A DNA stretch of 64,000 nt from the NCBI RefSeq assembly GCF_029855045.1, contig NZ_CP123228.1:5084001-5148000 (forward strand), written 5' to 3'. Below are positions 50,069-58,036 of the stretch, piece by piece. The position numbers were made by a program, and so were the translations under genes. How positions within the stretch are numbered: the stretch's first letter is position 1; every line of letters begins with the position of its first letter. Source of the stretch: Piscinibacter sp. XHJ-5 (GTDB lineage: Bacteria > Pseudomonadota > Gammaproteobacteria > Burkholderiales > Burkholderiaceae_C). The notes under the pieces are model-generated. The model was not told the DNA's origin. It searched no databases and worked only from the letters and a program-made list of their open reading frames with translations.

Positions 50069-50623
50069 CTACCCGTTCTTCAGGACTTCATACAGGAAGC
50101 TGCGGGCCTTCTGCCAGTCGCGCTCGACGGTGCGTACGCTCACGCCGAGCGCGTCGCTGATTTCCTGGTAGTCGAGTCCCACGAAATAGCGCATCTCCAC
50201 GACGCGGACGAGCCGTTCGTCGATCCGGCTCAGCTCCTCCAGCGACTCGTGGATACGCAGCACCGCATCGCCGTCGGTCGACACGCCGCCTGCCGCCGTA
50301 TCCAGCGTGACGAACATGTGGCCGCCGCCGCGCCGCTCGGCCTGGTTCTCACGCACCACATCGACCACCACGGAGCGCATCACGCGCGCTGCATAAGCGA
50401 GGAAGTGCGAGCGATCGTTGAGCTGGAGCCGGTCTCGCTCCAGAAGCCGAAGGTACGCCTCGTGGACGAGTGAGGTGGTGTCAAGCAGCACGCCGTCGGG
50501 TCGGTGGCGCAACTTGGCATGTGCGATGCGGCGCATCTCACCGTAAAGCAGCTCGAACAGCTTGTCGATCTGGAGCGGCTCGCCGCGCCTGGCAGCCATC
50601 AGCAAGGTGGTCACGTCGCCCAT
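50069..50623 (-). CDS. ECF sigma factor of the TIGR02999/SAK type
   Basis: A 184-residue sigma-70 family protein: region 2 (LFELLYGEMRRIAHAKLRHR, LVHEAYLRLLERDRLQLNDR, SHFLAYAARVMRSVVVDVVR) and region 4 (RLVRVVEMRYFVGLDYQEIS, ALGVSVRTVERDWQKARSFL). This is the sigma subgroup commonly encoded beside Ser/Thr protein kinases, and here it is divergent from one (50804). The kinase presumably modulates the sigma factor instead of a classical anti-sigma factor. The 180-base shared promoter region holds a perfect 10-base-pair stem-loop. Confidence 0.93.
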   Translation of the reverse strand: MGDVTTLLMAARRGEPLQIDKLFELLYGEMRRIAHAKLRHRPDGVLLDTTSLVHEAYLRLLERDRLQLNDRSHFLAYAARVMRSVVVDVVRENQAERRGGGHMFVTLDTAAGGVSTDGDAVLRIHESLEELSRIDERLVRVVEMRYFVGLDYQEISDALGVSVRTVERDWQKARSFLYEVLKNG

Positions 50624-50694
50624 GTGCCCTCCCGAATACGACAGGGATTCAGTTTGCCAGACAGACGCAAGAACCTGGACAAGTGCGTTGGCCG

Positions 50695-50717
50695 GGGATG
50701 GCTCTTCGAGCCATCCC
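50695..50717. promoter_or_regulatory. Perfect stem-loop between the sigma factor and kinase genes
   Basis: Arms GGGATGGCTC and GAGCCATCCC with a three-base TTC loop, 72 bases upstream of the ECF sigma start and 87 bases upstream of the kinase start. A perfect ten-pair stem with a tight loop is far from chance in so short a region. It could be a leader structure of either divergent gene or a bidirectional stop for antisense transcripts; the following TAATCCTTCC is only weakly T-rich. Confidence 0.5.
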
Positions 50718-50803
50718 TAATCCTTCCTTGAACTCGCCGATGCCATTGCTTACCCTTGTGCAACTGCTCACGCGCAAGCAGCAGCCTGGGGAGGCAGCCG
50801 GCA

Positions 50804-53785
50804 ATGAAGATCGACATTGCGCTCTGGGATCGTCTTCTCCCGCTCCTGGACAAGGCCCTGGAGCGTCCTCCAGCGCAGCGCCGGCAGTGGCTGAGCGAGC
50901 TCGCCGCGGACAGCATCGCCAAGGACGCGCTGCTGCGCCTGCTGGCCGATCGAGAGCGCATCGAAGAAGAGGGCTTCCTCGATGCCCTGCCGAAGCTGGG
51001 CGAGGCGGCGCCATGCGCGCCCGCTTTGTCGTTGCAGGCGGACCAGGTCCTCGGTGCCTATCGCCTCGTGCGCGAGCTCGGACGCGGCGGCATGAGCGTC
51101 GTGTGGCTCGCAGAACGCGACGATGGCCAGCTTCGGCGCCGGGTCGCTCTGAAGTTTCCTCATGCCGGCCCCGACCAGGCTGCCCTGATCGAGCGCCTGC
51201 GACGCGAGCGCGAAATCCTGGCCGCGCTCGAACATCGCAACATCGCCCGGCTTTACGACGTCGGCACGTCACCCGAAGGCATCCCCTTCCTGGTGCTCGA
51301 GTACGTCGAAGGCCAGGCGCTGGTCGACTATTGCAACGAGCGCCAGATGTCGGTCGGACAGCGCCTGCAGCTCTTCCTGCAGGTCCTGCGGGCGGTCCAG
51401 CATGCGCACGGCATGCTGGTGCTTCATCGCGACATCAAGCCGTCAAACATCCTTGTCAACGCGGCCGGCGACGTGAAGCTGCTCGACTTCGGCATCGCTA
51501 AGCTGCTGAGCGCGGACACCTCGCAAAGCAGTGCCCTCACGCGGGATGGCGGGCGGGTGCTGACACCCGACTACGCCGCGCCGGAGCAGATTGCCGGCGC
51601 AAGCGTCAGCACGGCAACCGACGTGTATGCGCTTGGTGTCCTGCTCTTCGAGTTGCTCACGGGCGACCGTCCCTATCGCCTTCCCAGGTGCAGCGTGGCC
51701 GCACTCGAAGAGGCGATCCTGTCGTCGCAGCCCAGGCGTCCGAGTGATGCATGCCGTGAATCCGCCGGGCACGAACACGGCGGTCTCGGGCAAGCCAAGC
51801 TGAGTCGGGCGCTGCGCGGTGACCTCGACCTCATCGTGTTGACCGCGCTGCAAAAGCAACCGGAGCGCCGCTACGCCACGGCCGAGGCCTTCGAGCAGGA
51901 CATACGACGCCACCTGGCGCGCCTGCCGGTTCTCGCGCAGCCCGACAGCCGGTGGTATCGCCTGCGGAAGTTCGTCGCACGCAACGCGGTGGCAGTCGGC
52001 GCGGGGAGCCTCGTCATCCTGGCCTTGGGCATCGGCCTCGGCATGACGACATGGCAAGCCCGCCAGACGCGGCTCGAGGCGGCAAAGGCGACGGCGGTCA
52101 AGGACTTTCTGATCAGCCTGTTCGAGAGCAACAGCGTGGAGCAGGCCGATTCCCTGCGCAAGCGCAAGCAGAGCGTGCAGGAATTGCTCGAGGAAAGCGC
52201 GAAGTCGCTTGGAAGCGGGTTGGCCAAGCAGCCCGAGATCCGCGACGAGATGCAAGGCGTCGTGGGTCGCTTGCTGCATGACCTGAATCTGAATGCGCCG
52301 GCTGTCGAGGTGCGACGCCAGCGGGTAGAACTCCAGGCCGCGCACGGAGTCGACTCGCCGGCACACGTGGCCGCACTGCACGACCTGGCCGACAGCCTCG
52401 CGCAACGAGGCGACAAGGCAGCGGCGTCGCAGGCGCTCGCCAAGGCCATCGACCTGTGTCCGGCCCCGGGACTTGCGGCAGCGCCGGCATGCCTGTCTGT
52501 CCGGACAGCGAGGGGTCTCCAGCTGGTGCGAGAGAACAAGCTGGCGAACGCGGCGGCGGATATCGAGTCTTCGGCGGGTGTGCTGTCGAAGTCGTCGCCG
52601 AACAGCGTGGAGGCCGCCGAGGCCCTGGCCGCGCTCGGCGAGTTGCGGGCGCGGCAGAACCGGTCCGACGAGGCGCATGCCCTGCTCCAGCAAGCGGCGG
52701 CGATCCGCACGTCGCTGTGGGGAAGAAGCTCGCCGCGATTGGCGCGAGCTCGCTACGAGCTTGCGCTGAACCTCTGGGCGGATCGTCGCCATGGCTTGGC
52801 CGAGGTCGAGCTGAAGAGCGCCATGGAGGCGTTCGCCACGTCGCTCGGGCCGGATCATCCGACGACCGCCCTCGTCGAGCTCCAGCTCGGCCGCCTTCGT
52901 TCATGGACGCGAGGCGAGGGTCAGCAGGAGATCGCGCATGCGTCCCGGATCATCGCGGACGGCGCCTCGCAACTGGATCCTGAGAAGGTGTTCGAAGCGC
53001 AACTGGTCAAGCTGGAGCACCTCCTGTCCGATGGACGGCTTTCCGAGGCAGGCGAGCTGCTTGCGCAGCTGGACGCTTCGCCGCCAGGCAATGGCGACGT
53101 GGCGCACGACCTTGCCATGGCGCGCGCCTGGTATTGCCAAGTCACGGGTCGCTTTGACGACGCGCGTTCCGTCCTCCGCGGCGTGCGCGCGCGGCTGGCC
53201 GGCGACCTGGGCGGCGCCCATCCGTACGTGGCGAACGTGGACCTGCGCCTGGCCAGCATCGATCTGAGCGAGGACAGGTTCGACGAGGCACGGGCCGGCT
53301 TCGAGCGCGTTCTGCAGTCGCAAGGCGCCCGCGAAGTCGTGTTCGGAACCGTCAAGCACCAGGCCACCATCGGACTGGCGCGGGTTGCCATGGCGAGAGG
53401 CGACTATGAGAAGGCATGGCCGGTCATCTCGGCCCATTTCGAACACGCGCAGCGCACGCCTCGCGAAGAGCAATACGCGACGACCGTCAACGACCTGAAC
53501 GACCGCATGGGCCAGGTCCTCACCGGGCTCGGACGGGCAGCACAGGCGCGGCCGCATTTCGAGAACGTGATCAAGACGCTCGAGAAGGCATATCGGCACC
53601 ACCCCACCCTGGCGGTCGTGCGTGCCCATTTCGTGGCGTGCCTGGTTCAACTGGGCGACATCCCGCAGGCGCGGGCGCAGCTCGAACTTGCACAAGCGGC
53701 GATCGCCCAGGAACGACTCGTGGGCGTGCAGTATCGGCAGGCGGTGGATCGCGCCAGGCTCCGCCTCCAGGCCGCAGGACGCTAG
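50804..53785 (+). CDS. Membrane Ser/Thr protein kinase with C-terminal TPR-like repeats
   Basis: A 993-residue Hanks-type kinase, starting at 50804 behind GGGGAGG. Residues 1-80 form a helical N-terminal segment. The kinase domain covers about 87-370: glycine loop LGRGGMSVVW (92-101), catalytic lysine 117 in RVALKF, HRDIKPSN (208-215), DFG (228-230), APE (259-261). One membrane helix follows at about 392-415 (AVAVGAGSLVILALGIGLGM). The remaining 570 residues are helical TPR-like repeats placed outside the membrane. It is divergent from the ECF sigma factor; the pair is a known combination, with the kinase probably sensing an extracytoplasmic signal. Confidence 0.93.
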   Translation: MKIDIALWDRLLPLLDKALERPPAQRRQWLSELAADSIAKDALLRLLADRERIEEEGFLDALPKLGEAAPCAPALSLQADQVLGAYRLVRELGRGGMSVVWLAERDDGQLRRRVALKFPHAGPDQAALIERLRREREILAALEHRNIARLYDVGTSPEGIPFLVLEYVEGQALVDYCNERQMSVGQRLQLFLQVLRAVQHAHGMLVLHRDIKPSNILVNAAGDVKLLDFGIAKLLSADTSQSSALTRDGGRVLTPDYAAPEQIAGASVSTATDVYALGVLLFELLTGDRPYRLPRCSVAALEEAILSSQPRRPSDACRESAGHEHGGLGQAKLSRALRGDLDLIVLTALQKQPERRYATAEAFEQDIRRHLARLPVLAQPDSRWYRLRKFVARNAVAVGAGSLVILALGIGLGMTTWQARQTRLEAAKATAVKDFLISLFESNSVEQADSLRKRKQSVQELLEESAKSLGSGLAKQPEIRDEMQGVVGRLLHDLNLNAPAVEVRRQRVELQAAHGVDSPAHVAALHDLADSLAQRGDKAAASQALAKAIDLCPAPGLAAAPACLSVRTARGLQLVRENKLANAAADIESSAGVLSKSSPNSVEAAEALAALGELRARQNRSDEAHALLQQAAAIRTSLWGRSSPRLARARYELALNLWADRRHGLAEVELKSAMEAFATSLGPDHPTTALVELQLGRLRSWTRGEGQQEIAHASRIIADGASQLDPEKVFEAQLVKLEHLLSDGRLSEAGELLAQLDASPPGNGDVAHDLAMARAWYCQVTGRFDDARSVLRGVRARLAGDLGGAHPYVANVDLRLASIDLSEDRFDEARAGFERVLQSQGAREVVFGTVKHQATIGLARVAMARGDYEKAWPVISAHFEHAQRTPREEQYATTVNDLNDRMGQVLTGLGRAAQARPHFENVIKTLEKAYRHHPTLAVVRAHFVACLVQLGDIPQARAQLELAQAAIAQERLVGVQYRQAVDRARLRLQAAGR

Positions 53786-53900
53786 ACGGCCCACGCCATG
53801 CCTGCCGCATCTCCAGACCTGGCACGCCCCATGGCGGGTTGCCAAGCCGGAATCCGTTATCACAGGACAGTCCCCTCGTTGTCACATGGAAGGAAGCGAC

Positions 53901-54380
53901 ATGTTCCGCATCACGACTCTTGAGCAGCGCATCGCCGACCGCACGGCGGCTTGCCGTCAATCGGCATGGCTGCTGGCCTTGCTTCCGTTCTGCCTGTCTG
54001 CCGCCGCGACCAGCGGGGCACCGTCTCGAAACGCCGGCGTTTCGACGAAGCAGGTGCAGTGCGAGAGCCAGGGGGGCAAGTGGTCCGGCCAACGATGCCA
54101 ATTCGGCTCCGGTACGCAGGCGGCCGGCACGACCAGCCCCGACACGCTCACATCCCGTCCGGGTCCCCCGTGCGTTCCTCCGGCCGATTGTTCCCTGGCG
54201 CGCAGGCAAGGGACGAATACCGGTAGCACCGTCAGACCGGATGGCCGCCTGCCGTCCGGGGCCATCTCGGGCACGACTGGGGTGGCCGGTCCCAAGCCGG
54301 TGCCGAGAGTGGTGCCCAAGCCGGCGCCGAAGCCCGCGGCCGACCCGAAGGTGCCCAGGGTCGACCCCCTGCGCCAGTGA
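53901..54380 (+). CDS. Small exported proline-rich protein
   Basis: A 159-residue protein; ATG 53901 follows GGAAGGAAGCGAC. A hydrophobic segment near residues 20-40 (SAWLLALLPFCLSAAATSGA) is a signal sequence. The body has four cysteines (CESQGGKWSGQRC; CVPPADC), possibly two disulfides, and a low-complexity tail with repeated P-K-P/V-P units (GPKPVPRVVPKPAPKPAADP). I do not recognise a family. It lies between the kinase gene and a convergent protease gene, with a strong inverted repeat after its stop. Confidence 0.6.
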   Translation: MFRITTLEQRIADRTAACRQSAWLLALLPFCLSAAATSGAPSRNAGVSTKQVQCESQGGKWSGQRCQFGSGTQAAGTTSPDTLTSRPGPPCVPPADCSLARRQGTNTGSTVRPDGRLPSGAISGTTGVAGPKPVPRVVPKPAPKPAADPKVPRVDPLRQ

Positions 54381-54443
54381 GCCGTCGCCGATCACTCGAC
54401 CCCCTTCTCCCGTTCCTGGCCCATGTCATGACTGAATGCCGAA

Positions 54444-54471
54444 GTCGGTCCGGCGAGGTCGCCGGACCGAC
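54444..54471. terminator. Strong bidirectional inverted repeat between convergent genes
   Basis: Perfect 13-base arms GTCGGTCCGGCGA and TCGCCGGACCGAC with a two-base GG loop, between the stop at 54380 (plus) and the stop at 54483 (minus). Position and strength fit a bidirectional transcription terminator, although no T-tract flanks it. Confidence 0.6.
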
Positions 54472-54482
54472 CACTGGACGCA

Positions 54483-55832
54483 TCACCGCACGAGGTCAGA
54501 GCGCTTGATGTACCCGATCACGCCCGCGCCGCCGGTGCCGATGCCGGTACCCACCCGAACGTAGCCGCTCGACGTGTAGTCGACCGTGCTGGTTGTGGTG
54601 AGGTAGTCCTGGCGCGAACTGCTGTACCACAGCCGCAGCGGGACCAGCCCGGTGGTGCGGGTCGAGGACGTGTACACGTAGCCCAGCAGCGGCCCCCTCG
54701 TCCATGCACCGCCAGCGATGGGCACCGCCGACATCGTCGTCGCATTGTCCCGGGAGGTGGAGTTCCACCACACGTGCAGCGGCTGCGTGCCGTAGGGCTG
54801 CGGGCGCGTCGGCGACGGCACCCAGCCTTCGTGGCGGAAGTAGCGGTAGCCGTCATGGTCCACCTCGTAGTCCCAGTCGGTGAAGCAGCCGGCCCACCCC
54901 GCCTGCGTCGTCGCGAAGTTGTCCGCACGGGCAGCCGACCACCAGTTCATCAGCTTCACGTGCGCGCCGCCGTCCGACACGCTCGCCGTCGAGCCGTTGC
55001 GCGAGCAGAACGACCGCTGCACATTGCGCTTGAGCCACTGGCTGACGTTGACCTTCGTGCCGAAGGTGTTGCCCTTGCCGAAGGTCATCACGGCGCCGTC
55101 GTTCTCGCCAGTGACCGGCGCGCTCGGATGCTCGAGGGCGGTCTTGCAGGTCGCGGTGCCCTGGTAGACGCCCATCACCGCGCCCTCGGGGCCGCCCCAC
55201 AGCACGGGCGATCCGGAATCGCCGGGGCCGAGCGAGCCGTAGATGTCGTTGAAGCAGAAGTAGTTGTCGGCCTGCGCCGGATCGGCGAGCGAGCGGAAGG
55301 GCCGGTACTCCCTCGAATAGCCGACCTGCCGCACCGGCGACCCGGCTCCGTATCCGGAGTGGTAGAGATAGTCCGCCGCATCCAGGTCGGCGGGACGGTC
55401 GTAGACGATCTTGCGCGGTACCGCGACCGACGCAGGGACCCTCGCCCGCAACCCGATCAGGACGATGTCGTCGGTGCCGGAGTAGTTGATCCAGTCGGCA
55501 TGCGCCGTCGCGATCGGTGCGGCGGGATTGGGTCCGAACGACACCACGCTCGACACGCCGGGCGCCATGCGCTCCCAGCGTCCATTGGCGATCGGTGTCC
55601 GGCCGAACGTCGGAATGCAGTGGCCGGATGTCACGACGACATCCGGCGCAACCAGCGTCCCGGTGCAGCCTGCGCCGGCGCTGTTGATGAACACGATCGC
55701 ATTGCGCGCGGGGGTGCTGGAGTCAGGCACGCCGCCGATCAGGTCGGCCGAGGCCGGGATTTCGGCCGAGGCGGGAGCGGCGGACATGCCCCATGCGAGG
55801 GCGGAGACGGCGAAAAAGGTGGCTTGATTCAT
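54483..55832 (-). CDS. Secreted trypsin-like serine protease with C-terminal beta domain
   Basis: A 449-residue protein with signal peptide (MNQATFFAVSALAWGMSAAP, then ASA). The catalytic triad of the S1 family is visible: His in VVTSGHCIPTFG, Asp in YSGTDDIVLIGL, and Ser in LGPGDSGSPVLWGG. After about residue 285 a second domain follows, with repeats of W-x-S/A-x-x-R-D/A-x-x-x-T (WWSAARADNFATT; WWNSTSRDNATTM; WYSSSRQDYLTTT) and aromatic blocks (YRYFRHEGWVPSP), like the DUF5648-type beta-trefoil or lectin-like units found in secreted bacterial enzymes. It is probably an extracellular protease. It is convergent with the small exported protein and divergent from nothing. Confidence 0.88.
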   Translation of the reverse strand: MNQATFFAVSALAWGMSAAPASAEIPASADLIGGVPDSSTPARNAIVFINSAGAGCTGTLVAPDVVVTSGHCIPTFGRTPIANGRWERMAPGVSSVVSFGPNPAAPIATAHADWINYSGTDDIVLIGLRARVPASVAVPRKIVYDRPADLDAADYLYHSGYGAGSPVRQVGYSREYRPFRSLADPAQADNYFCFNDIYGSLGPGDSGSPVLWGGPEGAVMGVYQGTATCKTALEHPSAPVTGENDGAVMTFGKGNTFGTKVNVSQWLKRNVQRSFCSRNGSTASVSDGGAHVKLMNWWSAARADNFATTQAGWAGCFTDWDYEVDHDGYRYFRHEGWVPSPTRPQPYGTQPLHVWWNSTSRDNATTMSAVPIAGGAWTRGPLLGYVYTSSTRTTGLVPLRLWYSSSRQDYLTTTSTVDYTSSGYVRVGTGIGTGGAGVIGYIKRSDLVR

Positions 55833-55889
55833 CGTAATTCCAGTTGAAGGTGAGGATGAGTTGGAGAACGAAGGCGGTGCGCGCCGCGA

Positions 55890-56606
55890 TCAGCGCGACA
55901 GGTACAGCAGCGTGGACTGCCGGCCATTGCCTTGATCGACCTGGCCGGCGGCGGCATGGGGAAGCAATGACGACAGGTGGCCGAGGATCATCGGCAACTC
56001 GTGCGCGAGCGCTTCCGTTGCCTCGGGCCCGAGCTCGACGCGGCAGCTGCGCGAGCGGCACTCGATGCTGCCGATCTGGCTGACCATCGCCTCGTTGCCC
56101 TGCGCGAACGCGTCGCGCACCGCAGCCATCGCGCGCTGGCCCCACGCGACGTCGGCCGGTTCGCCGCGGAACGCCGACTCGCTTGCAGCCAGGCGCTGCG
56201 CATCGACCTGCTCGGCCTGCGCGACGGCATTGGCATAGCCGCGCGGATCGGCCGGCGTGGGATCGGACTCCTTGGCCATCGAGGCGATGCGATCCATGCG
56301 TTGCCGCAGATCCGCCACCTCGCTGCGCAGCCTGTGCAGTTGCTCCCTGATCTGTCCCAACCCCTCCTGCGGCGACGAAGCGATCGCCGAAAGGGGCACC
56401 GAGGGCGCCAGCGCGCGTGGCGACGCCGGACCGGCGGCCGCCGCGGCTGCGGTGCCGTCGTGTTCGTCGGCGTCGTCGGGCCGACCGCCGCAGCCTGCCA
56501 GCGCCAGCGCGACGGCTGCCACAGCGGTCAGGCCGGTCAGGGCGCAGGCGCCTCGCACGGTCGAGTGGCGGCGAACGGGCATCGTGCGTGGTGTGATGTC
56601 CATCAT
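55890..56606 (-). CDS. Lipoprotein with coiled-coil segment
   Basis: A 238-residue protein. The N-terminus has an unusually long leader (MPVRRHSTVRGACALTGLTA then VAAVALALAGC) with lipobox LAGC, so it should be a lipoprotein. Residues about 75-105 form a short coiled coil (IREQLHRLRSEVADLRQRMD). The C-terminal 90 residues have one disulfide-like pair (IECRSRSCRVEL) in a compact alpha/beta pattern. The gene starts inside the stop of the preceding exported-protein gene (TGATG) and lies 57 bases before the protease gene, so the three form an operon. The function is unknown. Confidence 0.78.
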   Translation of the reverse strand: MMDITPRTMPVRRHSTVRGACALTGLTAVAAVALALAGCGGRPDDADEHDGTAAAAAAGPASPRALAPSVPLSAIASSPQEGLGQIREQLHRLRSEVADLRQRMDRIASMAKESDPTPADPRGYANAVAQAEQVDAQRLAASESAFRGEPADVAWGQRAMAAVRDAFAQGNEAMVSQIGSIECRSRSCRVELGPEATEALAHELPMILGHLSSLLPHAAAGQVDQGNGRQSTLLYLSR

Positions 56607-57079
56607 CACTGCACCAGCTCGATGTCGAACAGCTTGGCCCCCGGCGGCAGCGAGCACCACACGCTCTGATAGGACAGCGGAGACACCTTGTCGACAGTCA
56701 GCACGGCCGACATCCGTACGATGCCGCCAGGGGTTGGGTCGCCCACGCGCGCGAAAGTGGACGCGCCGAGCGTGTAGCTGTCGTGCCGCTGGCTGTGGAG
56801 CGTGCACGATAGCGTCGTTCCAGTCGGCTGCCTGCCGTTGACGAACGCGCGGTAGCCATCGGCCGCAGCCGGCCTGGTGCGCGGCACCGGGCAGATCACG
56901 CTGACCGGCGCCGGGTTCGTGTTGTAGAGGCCGGTGTGACTGGATGACAAGCCGGACACTGCCGTGGCACCGTAGGTCTTGCAGAGGGTTGCGGGCACGG
57001 TGGTGACGGCAATGGCAGAGCCCTGGGCACACAGACCGGCGGCGGAGAGGAACGCGGCGAACGCGATCTTCGTTTTCAT
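56606..57079 (-). CDS. Exported protein of unknown function
   Basis: A 157-residue protein with a signal peptide (MKTKIAFAAFLSAAGLCAQG, then SAIA). The mature part contains three or four cysteines (ATLCKTYG, VICPVPRT, LSCTLHS, VWCSLPPG) in a beta-rich pattern similar to small secreted hypothetical proteins of myxobacteria and Burkholderiales. The first gene of the minus-strand unit with the lipoprotein and the protease. No family name is assigned. Confidence 0.75.
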   Translation of the reverse strand: MKTKIAFAAFLSAAGLCAQGSAIAVTTVPATLCKTYGATAVSGLSSSHTGLYNTNPAPVSVICPVPRTRPAAADGYRAFVNGRQPTGTTLSCTLHSQRHDSYTLGASTFARVGDPTPGGIVRMSAVLTVDKVSPLSYQSVWCSLPPGAKLFDIELVQ

Positions 57080-57313
57080 GATGGGTTCCTTTGCATGGAG
57101 GGATGAAGCGACGCGCGCCACCTGCCATCAGTGCGTCGTCGGCGCGGCGATGGCGAGAAGCGGCCGTGTCATGCGGGTACACGCGATCAGGGCCATGAAG
57201 TCCGCCAGCGCAATGGGCTGCAGATTAGGGAGCCCGCTCTGCTGTCCGCTTGCTCGCCGCGGCTCGTCTTCATGCGCCTCGGCATTTCCCAGTCTGGAGA
57301 AGGCTTGCGCGGC

Positions 57314-57448
57314 AAATGGCCCGGCAACTTCCGCGAACTGGAAAACATCGTCGAGCGCGCGATGATCTCCTCGCACGCGCCGTGGCTCGACGGGCGAGAG
57401 TTCCTGGGGCCTGCGCCGACGATCTGTGCGGCCTCAAGCCGGTACTGA
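57314..57448 (+). pseudogene. Sigma-54-dependent activator (bEBP) remnant
   Basis: The plus-strand frame contains KWPGNFRELENIVERAMISS. This is the conserved WPGNVRELEN-x-x-ER-A segment at the end of the AAA+ domain of NtrC-type activators. Upstream the Walker motifs and the GAFTGA loop are absent, and downstream no helix-turn-helix follows before the stop at 57448. It is a short internal leftover of a roughly 450-residue regulator. Confidence 0.65.
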
Positions 57449-57740
57449 TCGAGACGGCAGGCTTGAAGGGCGTGACGCTTTCCGTGCCGGCGCGCGAGAC
57501 CTTGACGCGGGCGGTCTGTGCGGATGGAGTGAGCGCCCAGCCGACCGCCAGCGTGTCTCCGCCAGTGCGTCGGGGACCGGGGGCCGGAGGTGAAGACGTG
57601 TCCATCGCGGGGCCTGTCGTACATCGGCGCCACCGCGCTTCTCCTGCACTCACCTACGCATTCAGTATTGGACGCCCCAAGGCTGATGATTTCGAGCCGC
57701 CAATCATCGATCCGAGCCGACATCGGGCAGGACTGAGCCG
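57449..57740. other. Intergenic stretch between two gene remnants
   Basis: About 290 bases between the sigma-54 activator remnant and the SDR remnant. No frame shows a recognisable protein and no repeat or strong hairpin is present. It appears to be decaying DNA. Confidence 0.35.
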
Positions 57741-57962
57741 GTGTCTGGCGCGCGACGCCAGGCCTTGCGATTGGCGCAGGCCGGCACAGACTACGAGGGC
57801 GGCAAGCAGGTCATCATGAACAGCCTCGGCGGCATTCCGCTCGGCCGTCCCGCCAAGCCGCGAGAGGTGGCGGATCTGATCGCCTTCTTGGTCTCGCCGC
57901 GCGCGGCTTCGATCACGGGCACCGAGCACGTGATCGATGGCGGCACGGTTCCAACCGTCTAA
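57741..57962 (+). pseudogene. Short-chain dehydrogenase, C-terminal remnant
   Basis: The frame reads [20 protein letters not shown], then [20 protein letters not shown], and ends [16 protein letters not shown]. This is the C-terminal part of a classical SDR (IPLGR...EVA..I.FL.S..A..ITG....DGG). The Rossmann motif and the catalytic Y-x-x-x-K part are missing, so at least 170 residues are lost. It may once have been controlled by the neighbouring regulator remnant. Confidence 0.65.
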
Positions 57963-58036
57963 GGGTTCGCTCGCCATGCATGAAGATGCCGAGCCAGCCT
58001 TCGTTCCACGGTATCTCGGCCCAGGGCACCGTTGTT

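Noticed and set aside
57270-57653. Minus-strand frame with a beta-like segment (TARVKVSRAGTESVTPFKPA)
   Set aside because: No start signal, no family resemblance that I can defend, and it runs antisense through the sigma-54 activator remnant.
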